NCBI RefSeq assembly: GCF_040807025.1
Contig: NC_090981.1
Coordinates: 4,166,501 to 4,230,500 of the forward strand
DNA length: 64,000 nt
Origin: Struthio camelus
Lineage: Eukaryota > Chordata > Aves > Struthioniformes > Struthionidae
Direction of reading: 5' to 3'
Made by a program: the position numbers and the translations under genes. Positions 25,891 through 38,215 of the stretch are shown piece by piece. Positions within the stretch are counted from its first letter, which is position 1; each line of letters starts with the position of its first letter. The notes below the pieces were generated by a model. It saw only the letters and a list, made by a program, of their open reading frames with translations. It searched no databases and had not been told where the DNA came from.

Positions 25891-28800
25891 ATGTCTAAAG
25901 CTATTGTTTGTCAGCTTTTAAATGTGCATCTTCTTTAACATACACTTCTCATTTTCTTTTGCTAAGCTTTTGGAAAGGCGAAAGTTCAATAATACAGGAT
26001 ATTTGCCAGTTAGGGATTGCTTTTCACTAGTCAGAGTTCAATCCTGTTGGTGTTTATTGTTGACTGGAGGAACAAATACAGATACAGAATAGAAGTTTAA
26101 TACACAGATCTTTCTTGATAATGATGACTCAAATGTACTCTGAGACACACTTTTTTTAATGCTCCAGGAACCAATACCTCTCTTTCAACCAAGCACCTTT
26201 TCTTGTACTAGCAATATATTTGAAACTAAATCTGTGATATGTAGCAGGAATCATTTTAATCAAAATGAAATGAAGCATATTTTAAAAATATTTTTCTGTG
26301 TTTTTTCTATCATACTACTCCTCAGTCAGATGTGATATGCTTGTGCACCATATAGAATCTGCATGCTGGCACTTGACCTCGAACACACCACTGAAGTTCA
26401 GAGTAACTTCAATGAATATAGCGGTTTCACTTGATATTTACTATAATGTAATGAAGCACTGGACTTGAGTTTTTGGCACTAAAAAGAAAGTACACCAACA
26501 TGCATTATATTATTTTTTTTTGGTATCTCCAATGTACATTAATATTTTCTGTTTTGACAACAATGAGAAAACATGTTGTTTCCTCTTAAACAGTGAGACA
26601 GAACAACATGCAGAGGACTAATCTTCCTTGAGATGGTATGAATTACTACTGTCCAGTTTCACATGCATGATAATGTTTACTTGAAACCCTGTGCATTCAG
26701 TTTTACTTTCCCACTACCTAAGATTGAGTTTCCTATACATATGTTAAGTTGCTTAAGTTTCACACTGCTAAAAGTGAATTTGGACAAGAATCTAGCACAA
26801 TTTGATATACCTATCTGTCAACAAATGACCCCCTCACAGGGCTCTTCCATCAAAATTGAATAATTTAAATCTTGAATAGTTTCCCTGTGAAAGGGCTGCT
26901 TAGAGTTGGATTTTCCTCCCATTTCTCACAATAGTTCTATGTCATTTGGAAATACAGCTGTATTTCCAAATACAGCAAACAGTCAACCAGTCAAAACAAA
27001 GCATGTTCACTGTGAAAGTACAGATTGTTTGTACAGAACACTCTCCCTGGTATTTAAAACAAAAGGGGGGAGAGAGATACTTCAAGCATCCATTTTTCAG
27101 CTAATCATTTCTGGTTTAAATTATTTGAAGTATTATTGTGCCAGACAGCTACCAAAGAAAATTGGTGCTGGCACATGAAGCGTTAGTGAGACTAAGATGT
27201 TACTGGAGTTACTGGTCAGTAATGTTTTACATCTTATCCTTTCTATCAATGAGGATGTGATCTTGGAACATAACCTTTTCTGTAAAAAGATATATCTATT
27301 TATTTATGAAGTTTTGAGTCTTAAATATCTGGATTTAAAATTCATTCTACAGAATCTTATATTTAATAAAGTGTTGGAAAGTAAATACTTGTCATGTAAA
27401 CATACTTGTTTGGCATCCTACAGCAGATTAAATGAAGTTGCTTTTGCTGCAATACAGAGGGCAAAGGTTAGGCATCGTAAAGGAGATTTAAACAGTCTGT
27501 GCTGCAGCAGTTGCAGCAGAACTGTTTTAGGCAGCTATAATGGCTGCTATTGACCATTTAGTTCTGAGAAAATGGGGCCTTGGCTGTCTGTAAAAAAAGT
27601 GATTTTGACCTTGCTCATCCCTTCTGCTGAGAATTTGACAGAAGGGGTAGTCCTTACATTTCTCTGATATCTTACCCTGTGCTAAGGGATTCATGGGGAA
27701 CCAATGAGACGAGTTTGAAATGAAAACTTTCACTACAACCACAGTCTTTAAGAGAGAATTTCCTTCCACATTATTCATTTGTATTTTTGAGCAATGCTCC
27801 AGGTATACTTGTCCTTTCATTTTTTCCCTATAGAGTTTCAGATTTCCTCTGTTTCCAATGTTTTTGCTGCTATCCAGTGACTGTTTGTCACATTAAAGGT
27901 GTGATTATGATTTTCTTGGCAACTCTGGCTTGAGATAACCCTTCATTTACTGTGCAGATATAGAAAGCACACCCAAATCTGCAGTCATTGCAAGCAGGCT
28001 CTTCAAACACAGCTCTACTGTTCATATAACCAGTGTACGAGCATGAGACTCCAGAGCCTGATTTGTCAAGTTACCCAGTCCAGCAATATGTGTGGTCTTG
28101 AAACTTGAGGAATGTTTTTTTTTTTTTTTTTCTGTGAGATTTCTGGTGGTACCACTCCTCAGAGACAAACTTTTTCAAATAGCATTTTTCAAAGCTTATG
28201 GCCAAATCCTTAACCAGAGCCTCTTCTATTTCAGTAAGGTGTTAGAATTACAGACTAAAATGTCATCAGAAACAATGTATTGGGGAGGGTGGGGAAGATA
28301 TTCTTTGGGTAAGAGAAAGCTGTGTCAGATTGACAAGTTGAGTCACCCAGGCTAAGTCCCTCTAGCAGCTGCTCTGGGAAATATGGTTGAGATTGTTGGA
28401 TTTTGGCCTTGTTTTGAGATCTGCTTCTATTTACCTTTTTCTGAACCTCCATATTCCTACTCCAACACTCAAGCTGAATTTGCTTGTTCTCGTTTCATCA
28501 AGTGTAAAAGGACTGCACCTCTGTCATCCTCCTAGTCAAGTTCAAACTCATGCTATACCTGCAAAGTTGAGACAGTGAAACAAAAATACCAGGCATTTTG
28601 CCATGAAACCTTTCTAATTCCACACTGGGAGGCATAGGATCCTCTCAACTTAGAAAGCATTATGGAGAACAATTTCACACACACAAAAAAAGGCTTTCTA
28701 TTTCTCAGGTTGAAACATAGAACGTTATACCATAAATCTCTCAAGGCTTTAAAAATGCTGATGTTTCCTTTCCTCTTTTTGTCCCCTTTTCTCTTCATAA

Positions 28801-31800
28801 AATGAATCCTCTTCCCTTTCCCTTTTTCACTTTTATTAATGCAAAAATATTCTTGCTCTTCTGAAATTTTTCGAATCTCCAAAAATAGTGGAAAAGCATT
28901 ATGAGGTAAACAGACCTCCTGCATGACTATGTAGCTTTCTAAAATTGAAAAAAATGCACCTTAATAAAATTGTCTGATTTTATTTTTTGCCATTTTGCTA
29001 TTTTTACAAAGTTGAGAAAATTGTGCTTTTTGTCAAACTCTCCCAATTCTTCTCTACTAAAAGAGAAATTCCAGGATACTTCTGCTAGGTAATTGGACAA
29101 GGTATTATCAAAGCCTTTTAAAAATTAACACTACTTGTAGATAATTTATTTAGAAACAAGAGAAAAAAGGTTATTGTTTTCAATGTGTTTCAAAACTAGC
29201 CACTTGGTAGGTTATTTTCCCCTTTTCCTTTGTTGCACTTAATCATTAGGATATATCTTCTGTTATAGCTGAGTCGTAATGAATTAGATGATTAAATAAT
29301 AAAAGATGATTTAGAAAGTGTCAGGGATAAAGCACATCCAGCCTGCTCATTTTGTCTGGGAAGGTTAGACTATAAATAGCTGTCTTCTGCCCTCCAGTAC
29401 ACACATTCAACTCCCATTGAAGTCAGCTGCACAGAAATCAATGGGAACTCTGTGTGTATATATCAGAGCAGATTTTTTTTGTCCCACCAAATTCTTTGTA
29501 CTTAGTATAGCAAGATCCAGAAATTATAAGAAATCTAAAGTGTTCAGAATAATATAATCTATGAATCCATCTAATCCTGCTGTGTACATTTGATTGTACT
29601 AGCACATTCATAACACAAGTATATAATACTCATTGGGACACATTTAAAATAGACATATCTATAAATATGTACAGCATATTTCACCTATATTGTATGTGTT
29701 ATACTTCATAGCACAAAACAGAGTATGAGATATCTTTTAGAGCTTCCACTATTTCTTTCTGCTATGATTATTCTTTGTATTTTTGAAATCTTGCACTTAT
29801 ATTAGAGAGCATTATTTCTCTCACTTGGCCTGTATTCTTGGTCCCTCAGACTTTGATGGGGAGTTTTGCTTGCACAGTGACACAAGATTCAGCCTTATTT
29901 AGATATGTTAGAATGCCTGGAAAATAACCCTGAATAAGAGAGACAGCACTAGCAAACATATTAGAACATGCTTGCTATATTTTTTTCTGCCTTCTTCACA
30001 TCAATCTTCAGACCAAAGAAAGGTTTCATATGAGGCTCTTTTTGGCAAAGAATGAGTTGTACCAGAATAAATTGGTGCCAAAAGGGTGGATTTTGGAGAA
30101 GCACATAATATAAATTGGAATAAATCACTAGGCAATTTGGGAATCTCTGTATTTTCAGTTTATGCACTCTGATTATGAATGCTGTCTATGAATATACAGC
30201 TAAATCTATTTACTGCTAATGCCACAGGCTGTTCTTGGCCTTCATTTAGCCTTTTTACCCCTTTTTACCCCCTGACTGAGAGGCCTGCTGGCTAGGCTAC
30301 CAATAAATGGCCATTATATGGAGGTGATCCTCTCTCCAGACACAAGCATCTATCTGTCTAGACTGGTAACTGTCTTCCACCATGGAAAACTTGTTTATCT
30401 TGAGAGAGATCTGCAATATCCCATTGCAGCTGATTAAAAGGGCCTATCTTCCTAAAGGAGGAGTAGAAAGGCAGGCATTTCTTTGTATCTTAAGGTGCTG
30501 GGAAAGATACTCCAGAAGTTTTTGGCAGGGAGAGGGGGAGATGGAAAGACCTTTATAGTCGAAGGAGCACAGTTTAGCAGCACAACTGTCCAAGGCCAGG
30601 GAAGACAGACCTTCCTGTCCCCGTGGACGTCCAAGGGAAATGAGGAGCGCTGTGTTTAAGGAAGAATTCTGCTATTTCATGTCTTGATAAAGGCAATGAA
30701 AATGCCCATCAGTATATTCAGGTACCTGTTTCCTTGTACCTCCCCCTTCACTCCTCACCATTTACACTTTCAGTGATATTCTGAGGGAAGAAGCGTGTTT
30801 CCAGCTCAAGAAACATCTAGAGAATCTGGACTGTATTCTGAATCAGATAGGCAGAGTGATTTCAGGAGTGAATTGTAGAAGAGACATTTGGCAGAAGATG
30901 CACTGTCCAACATCAGGACACAGAAAAAAATGACTTTGTTAAGGCTCCAGAAACTTCAAATATCAAGAAATCCAGTGGCCAAGTCCTCTTACAGACATCT
31001 GGTGACAGGCCAAATTCTGCCCCAGGAATAGCATTCAGGTAAATGTTCTGCAAAGGCATCTGAACTCAGAAGAGAAAGCAACTACCTACTGCTAAAATAA
31101 TGGTTCTAGGATTACTGCTATCTCAGTGCTTCTTGAGTTACATACACGAGTGGAAGTGATAACTGAAGGAAAACATTGAACAAAAAATCCAGATGAGCAA
31201 TGTACAATAAGGGATGGTGATTGTAGCTTCTGTAGCTGCTTGAAGAAGTCTAATAATAGAGAAAGAAGGAAAGCTGCTTATGAAGAAGGCTTCCTTTTCT
31301 GTGGGCTGCTTCCAATTTTGCACACTGTTGGACAAGGGGAGAATCACTGAGGAAATTTTCTAAAGCAGAGAGATCTTTCCCTGTGTTAGTCTGGATGGAG
31401 TGGCATTACTATCTATCGTTTTAAAGTTAGTCAGTAGGAGTGTAATGTATTCAAGGTGCACAAAATAAATATAGGCATGGCAGGGTTTATAAGGGCAAGG
31501 AATATTTTTACTTAGATCTGCTTATTTAGTTAGAAATAACTGATCACAAGTTTTTGTGCCCAAAATCTTGCCTGTTTTTTTTTTCCAGCTTTATTGGTGG
31601 ATATGAAAGATTTTACATTTCCTTGCAGGTCTTGCCTCACTTGTATGAGAGCTAAAACATTGCTGCTAAAAGGAAAAACCACAAAAATTCACTGTAACCA
31701 ACCTATTCCTCTGGTTTGGACTAAAGCACCTCCTTTTTTCAGGTAACAGCCAAGTCTTCAGGACAGTGCCAGTATTTCTCCTAAGATGGAAGACCAGGAC

Positions 31801-32816
31801 ATTTGTGTGTATGATGTGCTATACCTAAATGCTGTACAAACCAGTGAAAAATTCAGAAATGATACTTTACTTGTTAGAAAATACAGCCAATACTTATTCC
31901 TTTCTTCACAGCCTTATTTATGGTACACTGGGACTTTTGATTGAAGGAATGGCAAATAGTTTATAAAAAACATTTGATGGGTATTAATTACTTTCTGTTT
32001 AATTACCTGCCATGTGGATCTTGTTGAGCTATTGATTACTAGCAAACTTACATCCCACTGGGGGTAGTGTGATTTAACTTCATCCAAGGAGTCAATTAGC
32101 CCAAGTAACACTGGGAGAGCTGGTGTTCTGCCTCAGTAGCAGGGGTTTCTTGCCAAGAATGGTAGATAAGCCATTTATTTGTTCATGAAAACACAGTACT
32201 ACTGTCAACAGGAGGCACTTATCAGGTGTTACTGAGATTAGTAAAATGTCACTTTGTTTCATCAAAATTAGCTGCAGCTTGTAGCTGCAAAGTGGGCAAA
32301 AAGACCCTCTCTGGTTTGAAAGCACAGGTGAAGGGATGAGGTCAAGATGTTAACCCCTGTTTGTGCATCTATGAGAACTTCAGTTACAAATTTTTATCAG
32401 CTCTCCCACATGCAAAATGTCTTTCAGAGTGTGATTCATTTGGATAGTGTAGGACAATGTTCATTCCCTGAACTATGGCATGTGGTATTCAGTTAGTATC
32501 ACTAGGAGTGAAACACATGGCATGAACTCCAGCTCACCAAAACTAAATACTTCTCTGTTCTTCAGTGAGGATGATCTTCCTGGGTGACAAGAATGGCCTG
32601 CTGTCTTCCCATGAATTAATCTGAGAATTAAAAGATCTTTTTTTGTTTTTTCCTTTCTTGTCTTGTGATTTAAATTGTAGCTCCAACAAACTGTTATTCT
32701 TATTGATTGTTCCCCTAGTAAGTACCTGAAGAAATAAAAACCACTCTTGGCTGGAAACCAAAGTCCTATAAAAAAAAAAAACAAAACACTGAAGAGAATG
32801 TAGATGCAGAGTCAAG
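25891..32816. other. AT-rich intergenic DNA, no gene seen
   Basis: No coding ORF. Contains a 17-nt T run at 28115-28131, an imperfect palindrome at 29401-29456 and short C/T-rich tandem pieces near 30247. A poly-A tract at 32770-32780 lies about 36 bp before CR1 copy D. Confidence 0.6.
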
Positions 32817-35086
32817 CTATGACCATGGGACCCTGTTTGAAGATTGACAACTGACTGGGAGAGATGGGATCCACCTCACTAAGTGGGGTACGTGTGTCTT
32901 TCCCAGTGGACTGGCCCACCTGGTAAGGAGGGCTTTAAACTAGGAAAGATGGGGGAAGGGAGAAGAGTTGTGGAGACTATGCAGTCAGCAAAACAGGACT
33001 CGAATGGGGATACCTCCAGCAAGTGCATGCAGCTAAGAGAGTACCTACAAGACATGACTATGGGGAATCCTCCTGCATCCCTCCTGGGAAATCAGCATGC
33101 TCGATTGGCTCTCTGAAGTGCCTGTACACCAATGCACACAGCATGGGGTATAAGCAGGAAGAGTTAGAGATCTGTGTGTGGTCGCAGGGCCATGATCTCG
33201 TTGCAGAGACATGGTGGGATAGCTCGCATGACTGGAATGCTGCCATGGATGGCTATGGGCTTTTTAGGAAAGACAGGCCAGGAAGGGGAGGTGGTGGAGT
33301 TGCCCTTTATGTGAGGGAGCAACTGGAATGTGTGGAGCTCTGCCTAGGGGTGGATGAAGAGCAAGCTGAGAGCTTATGGGTAAGGATTAAAGGGCAGGCT
33401 AACCTGGGTGACGCTGTTGTGGGGCTTTACTATGGGCCCCCTGATCAGGAAGAAGTAGTCGATGAGGCCTTCTACAGACAGCTGGAAGTAGCTCACGATC
33501 ACAGGCCCTGGTTCTCATGGGGGACTTGAACCACCCTGACATCTGCTGGGAAGACAGCACAACTAGGCACAAAGTTGAGGAGTTTCCTGCAGAGCATTGA
33601 GGATAATTTCTTGACCCAGGTGGTGGAGACGTCAACAAGGAGAGGTACGCTGCTGGACCTTGTGCTAACAAACAAGGAAGGTCTGGTTGGAGATGTGCAG
33701 GTTGGGGGCAGCCTTGGCTGCAGTGACCATGAGATGGTGGAGTTCAGGATCCTGGGAGGAGGGAGCAGGGCAATAAGTAGGATCACAACCCTGGACTTCA
33801 GGAGAGCAGGCTTGGGCCTCTTCAGGGACCTACTTGGAGGAATCCCATGGGACCAGGCCCTAGAAGGAAGAGGGGTCCAGGAGAGCTGGTTAATATTCAA
33901 GCATCACCTCCTCCAGGCTCAAGAGCAGTGCATCCCAATGAGCAAGGAGTCGAGCAAAGTGGGCAGGAGACCTGCATGGATGAGCAAGGAGCTCCTGGCA
34001 AAACTCAAAGAGAAGCAGGAAGTGTACAGGAGGTGGAAGCAGGGACAGGCCCCTTGGGAGGAATACAGGGACATTGTCAGAGTATGCAGGGATGTGGCTA
34101 GGAAGGCCAAGGCCCATTTGGAGCTTAATCTGGCAAGGGATGTCAAGGACAACAAGAAGGGCTTCTTCAAATACATCAGTAGCACAAGGGAGAATGTGGG
34201 CCTGCTGCTGAATGGGGCAGGGACCCTGGTGATGGAGGACACAGAAGGCAGAGTTGCTGAATGCCTTCTTTGCTTCAGTCTCTACTGCTAAGGCCAGCCC
34301 TCAGGAATCCTGGACCCTGGAGACCAGGGAGAAAGTCTGGAGGAAGGAAGACTCTCCCTTGGTCGAGGAGGATCGGGTGAGAGATCATTTGTCCAAACTT
34401 GACATCCATAAATCCATGGGCCCTGATGGGATGCACCCATGAGTGCTGAGGGAGCTGGTGGATGTTATCGCTAGGCCACTCTCCATCATCCTGGAAAGGT
34501 CCTGGAGAACAGGAGAGGTGCCTGAGGGCTGGAAGAAAGCCAAGGTCACTCCAGCCTTCAAAAAGGGCGAGAAGGGGGAGCCAGGGAACTACAGGCCTGT
34601 CAGCCTCACCTCCATCCCCGGGAAGGTGATGGAGCAGCTCCTCCTGGAGGTCCTCACTAAGCATGTGGAGGACAGGAAGGTGATCAGGAGTAGTCAGCAT
34701 GGAGTCACCAAAGGGAAATCATGCTTGACCAATCTGATAGCCTTCTATGATGGGAATGACTGGCTGGGGAGATGAGGGGAGAGCAGTGGATGTTGTCTCC
34801 CTGGACTTCAGCAAGGCTTTTGACACTGTCTCCCATCACATCCTCCTAGGCAAGCTCAGGAAGTGTGGGTTGGAGGAGTGGACGGTGAGGTGGATTGAGA
34901 CCTGGCTGGATGGCAGAGCTCAGAGGGTTGTGATCAGTGGCGCAGAGTCTAGTTGGAGGCCTGTAGCTAGCAGTGTCCCCCAGGGGTCAGTCCTGGGTCC
35001 AGTCTTGTTCAATGTATTCCTCAGTGACCTGGAGGAAGGGACAGAGTGCCCCCTCAGCAAGTTTGCTGATGATACTAAACTGGCAG
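32817..35086 (+). mobile_element. CR1 LINE copy D, 5'-truncated and lacking its 3' end
   Basis: Homology starts in the last part of ORF1 (equivalent to A position about 300; the ORF1 frame has a stop after GTTTGAAGAT) and runs to 35086, just after the FADDTKL codons of the RT. It then breaks into unrelated AT-rich DNA. The missing 3' end (RT C-terminus and octamers) requires a later deletion or rearrangement. Shares diagnostic changes with copy E. Confidence 0.92.
33023..35086 (+). pseudogene. CR1 ORF2 of copy D, multiple frameshifts, 3'-truncated
   Basis: Endonuclease reading begins at about 33023 and covers NAHSMGYKQEE, ETWWD and GGVALYVRE. One C is missing at about 33490 relative to copy A, which puts a stop after 33529. 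A second difference near 33570 (AAAGTTGAGGAG in place of the copy A sequence) moves the frame again, and the reading resumes from 33575. A further frame change near 34245 leads to a stop at 34291. A TGA at 34440-34442 replaces CGA, and an extra G near 34748 splits the RT. The RT runs through [18 protein letters not shown] and FADD and stops abruptly at 35086. Copy E carries the first, second and last of these changes as well. Confidence 0.9.
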
Positions 35087-36994
35087 AAGTACTAGAATTC
35101 CCATTTTTATTTAACTTTTTAATATGGTATAGATGTCACAGTATCAAGCCATGAAGGTCTGGCAAAGTGTAGAAGAGCATAGGTGAGCAGCAGGGGATGG
35201 GACAGAAATTACTGTAAAACATTCTTGTCTCTCCCAGTATCAGGTTTCTGTGGTGGTAAATTAGCATGCTAAAATGTAAGCAATTGAGCCATTTTAGATG
35301 GCAGTGGAGTTTATGTGTATATTTTAGAGGGATTTATTTAGTGGAGTGTTGTCCTTTAATGTGGTTAATGGTAGTACAGAAGGGGAAAGGGACCTTGTTT
35401 TTCTGCTTATGCTGTAAACAAGGTTTCAGGGGAAATTCTTTGAGGTACAGAGATCTAAGCTGGCCGGTCTTTAATCCCTCCCCCCGAGGTACTACAGTGG
35501 AACAGTAGGTATCTGATAATGTTTGCACTTTGAGTAAACCTTTCTGGGCATCAAACACAATGTTGACAAACAAGATAAAGTGAATTATTTAGAAGTGGTG
35601 CTTAAGATAAATAGGATATTCATATGATTTGTGGCATTGAAGTTTTTACTGTCTCTCTCCAGACTTGAAAAAAAGAATGTAAGACAGTTAAGGACAAGCT
35701 TTTCAAAGGAGCTTTGCTTTGTTCATATTCTGACACCAAAATCCATGGCTGTGTTTTCAAAGAAACTAGGAGCCAGGCCACAGTGAAATCTGGACGGTAT
35801 ATTGCTGGCATCACTGGGGCAGTGATTTCATCCAGAGTGTGCTGCTCTTTTTGGGAAAACTGTATGAGAAGCATGGTGACACCCTCTGACTCTTGAGTAT
35901 TTCCACAGATGTGGTCTAAATGCTGAATTTTCTTCCAATAACCTTGATGCCTGCCTTTGGATTGGGTTTGTCTGTCTATTTAAACACACAGAGAAATGTG
36001 AGCTACAGTGCTGCTCTACAAAAAGTCAAGATGGCACATCAAGATGTAAGCAGTGCTGACAGAATGCAGTAGGGAGCACCATATAGTATCTCACAACTTC
36101 AGAAAGGGTTTATAAATTCTGCTATGAACAAGCTTAACTTGCATTATGTTATGATAAGCCCACTGTCTTTCTGTCTTTAAGTACTGTTTTACTTTCTTTC
36201 AGTTGTAAAATATTAGGTTTGATTATAGTTATTATATGGCTTGTGAAATATTATTATGAATACATTTGGATTCATTCCAGATGTAAGATTGCATTGATAT
36301 TCATATATAATGCAGGAATAACATTCACTTTTTGTACTGTCAAGATTTGGTCTCCAAATTTGTCCTATTTTTGATATAACTAAGAAGTTTTTATTATACC
36401 TTCCATAAAACCTTCTTGAGATGAACTTTAGATACTATATCTAAGATACTGTTTTTGACTTGTCATCCCAGTAGCATTACTGGAGACCTAAGAAGCTGAA
36501 AGTTATGGAAGGTAGCGCTAATAAAAACTTTAAAAACTCTCCAGAGGATAGCTTTACAATGTCACTCATAGTCAGTGCTTACTGATTAAGTCATAGTTGC
36601 TCATAAAGAGACCATAGCCCTAATTTTGTGCACTGTTTCAGCAAAGCAGGTTTTATTGACATATGTGGGCTGCTTGTGTTCACAAAATGAAGATGTGAAT
36701 CATGAGAGTGTACTAACTTCCACTAATTTCAATGAAACACAGGGCCCCATGTGAAAGAAAACAAGAGTCTGGGTACTCTAGGCAGAAATCTTCATCATGT
36801 TGAAGCCAATATATAAGGGCTTGTTGCAGCAGGCAGGAACTGGAGGGGCTTAAGGACTTTAGGCCTGGGTTTAGGCCTTGCCCTTCCTCATGAGCAGTAT
36901 GGTGGAAGAGCTCAGAAAAGGAGGTGGTGTCAGCCAGCAAAGTGGAAGACAGCTATGGGGATTGACTGGGACAGGGCCTATTCTGATTGCTCGC
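35087..36994. other. AT-rich intergenic DNA, no gene seen
   Basis: Non-repetitive sequence between the broken 3' end of CR1 copy D and the second GC-rich LTR. No ORF with coding character. Confidence 0.55.
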
Positions 36995-37323
36995 TGTCAC
37001 GGGAGGGGCGGCTGAGCCGACCACAGAGCACCCTCACGCTCTGGTCCCCACAGCGCCCCACGCTGCAAGAAAGGCTCGGGTGGCGGTATAGGTGTCCCTG
37101 TCACTTATGACTGGGTTCTCAATTAACGGCCAGAAGCAGATAACAAAGTTTAACGTGTATCACTGGTAACAATGACAATTAAAAGCTAGCGATAACAACA
37201 ACAGCAGTAGCCACACATTGAACTCCCCGCGCAGCACAGGACAGGAACAACTACGGTCATTACAAGTACAGACGTGGGCTCAAACCGGTGAGGGGAAGGT
37301 ACCTGGTGGTTACGCCGGAAGGC

Positions 37324-37349
37324 GGGGGGGAGGGGAGGGGAGGGGAGGG
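37324..37349 (+). repeat. G-tract (G-quadruplex-prone) in GC-rich LTR 2
   Basis: Equivalent of 11964-11990, with a G run followed by four (A)GGG/GGGG units. Confidence 0.65.
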
Positions 37350-37644
37350 ACAAGCAGGCCACGCCCCGGGGGGAGGTGCCGCTTCAAGCCCGAGGGCTCC
37401 TCAGCAGGCTGCACCGGGCGCAGTGTGCCGCCGCCGCCGCCGCGCGCGCTCTGAAGGCGAGCAGGCCGCAGCCGAGCCGGCGTGCCGCTTCGGTTACTGC
37501 TCCCCGGGGCGGGGCGGGGCGGACTCACGTGTCCGCCGGTGTTAGTAGCGGTGGGGGGATCCCCAGCTGCCTGACCCGGCGTCCCGGATCAGGGGGCACG
37601 GCGGCGCTGGCTGCCCGCAGCCTGCCGGGCCGGAGAGCTTCCCT

Positions 37645-37679
37645 CGGCGGGGCGGGGCGGGGCGGGGCGGGGCGGCGGG
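37645..37679 (+). promoter_or_regulatory. GGGGC tandem array (Sp1-like sites) in GC-rich LTR 2
   Basis: Five GGGGC units as in copy 1. A second, shorter GGGGC array at about 37504-37520 is one unit longer than its counterpart at 12147-12158. Confidence 0.5.
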
Positions 37680-38215
37680 AAGAGAGCCTTGGACAAGGCT
37701 GCCTGGCGTCTTGGAGCCTTGAAACAGGCCGCCGAGGCTGCTGCTTCCTCAGCCGCTTCAGTGGCTTCAGCTCTCGGCAGCTGCTTCTTTGCCGCCACCG
37801 CCACTTCTTCAGTGAATTCAGCTCTCTTCTGTCCACTGCCACCGCAAAAGCCGCTGCTGGGCTCGCGTGTGCCCCTTTTATCCCTGTCCCGCTTTGGGAC
37901 CGCAGGCAAGCGACTGGTCAGATTTGTCTAGACCCCTGCTCTTAGTGGTCCGGTTTCGATCCCTAATGATACTGCGGACCTGTTTGCAGACGGCCGTGTA
38001 GACTCGCCTTCCTTCTGGAACGTTCTGCCTGACTGACCGGTACGGGCTGCTAGGGCACACGTAGCCCTCCGCCAATGATCTTCGATTGCGGCAGTGGGGG
38101 ATTCCTGCGGGCTAACCGGGGTCACAGAGAGGACAGGGTGACTGGCACCTCATACCCATTGTTCAGTAAAACCCATTTTCCTAACTTCTCCCCTAAACCA
38201 AACCTCTCCATGACA

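Larger units (their letters stand above)
36995..38215. mobile_element. GC-rich solo LTR-like element, copy 2 (1221 bp)
   Basis: Same element as 11627-12859 in the same orientation, with the same TGTCA...TGACA ends. By eye the two differ by three substitutions and four indels (9, 5, 9 and 1 bp), the three larger ones inside GC-rich simple repeats. Unlike copy 1 it has no target-site duplication: CTCGC precedes it and CCTGT follows. The flanks of the two copies are unrelated, so this is not a segmental duplication. TATA-like ATAAAA on the minus strand lies at about 37876-37881. The family is not recognised. Confidence 0.75.

Noticed and set aside
37376..37945. 189-codon ORF in the GC-rich element as a host exon
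   Set aside because: Low-complexity Arg/Ala/Gly composition caused by GC-rich repeats; the equivalent frame in copy 1 is interrupted differently by the indels. No domain is visible.
11627..38215. One giant 26-kb provirus bounded by the two GC-rich LTRs
   Set aside because: No gag, pol or env lies between them, copy 1 has its own perfect duplication on both sides, and the intervening DNA is ordinary intergenic sequence with CR1s.
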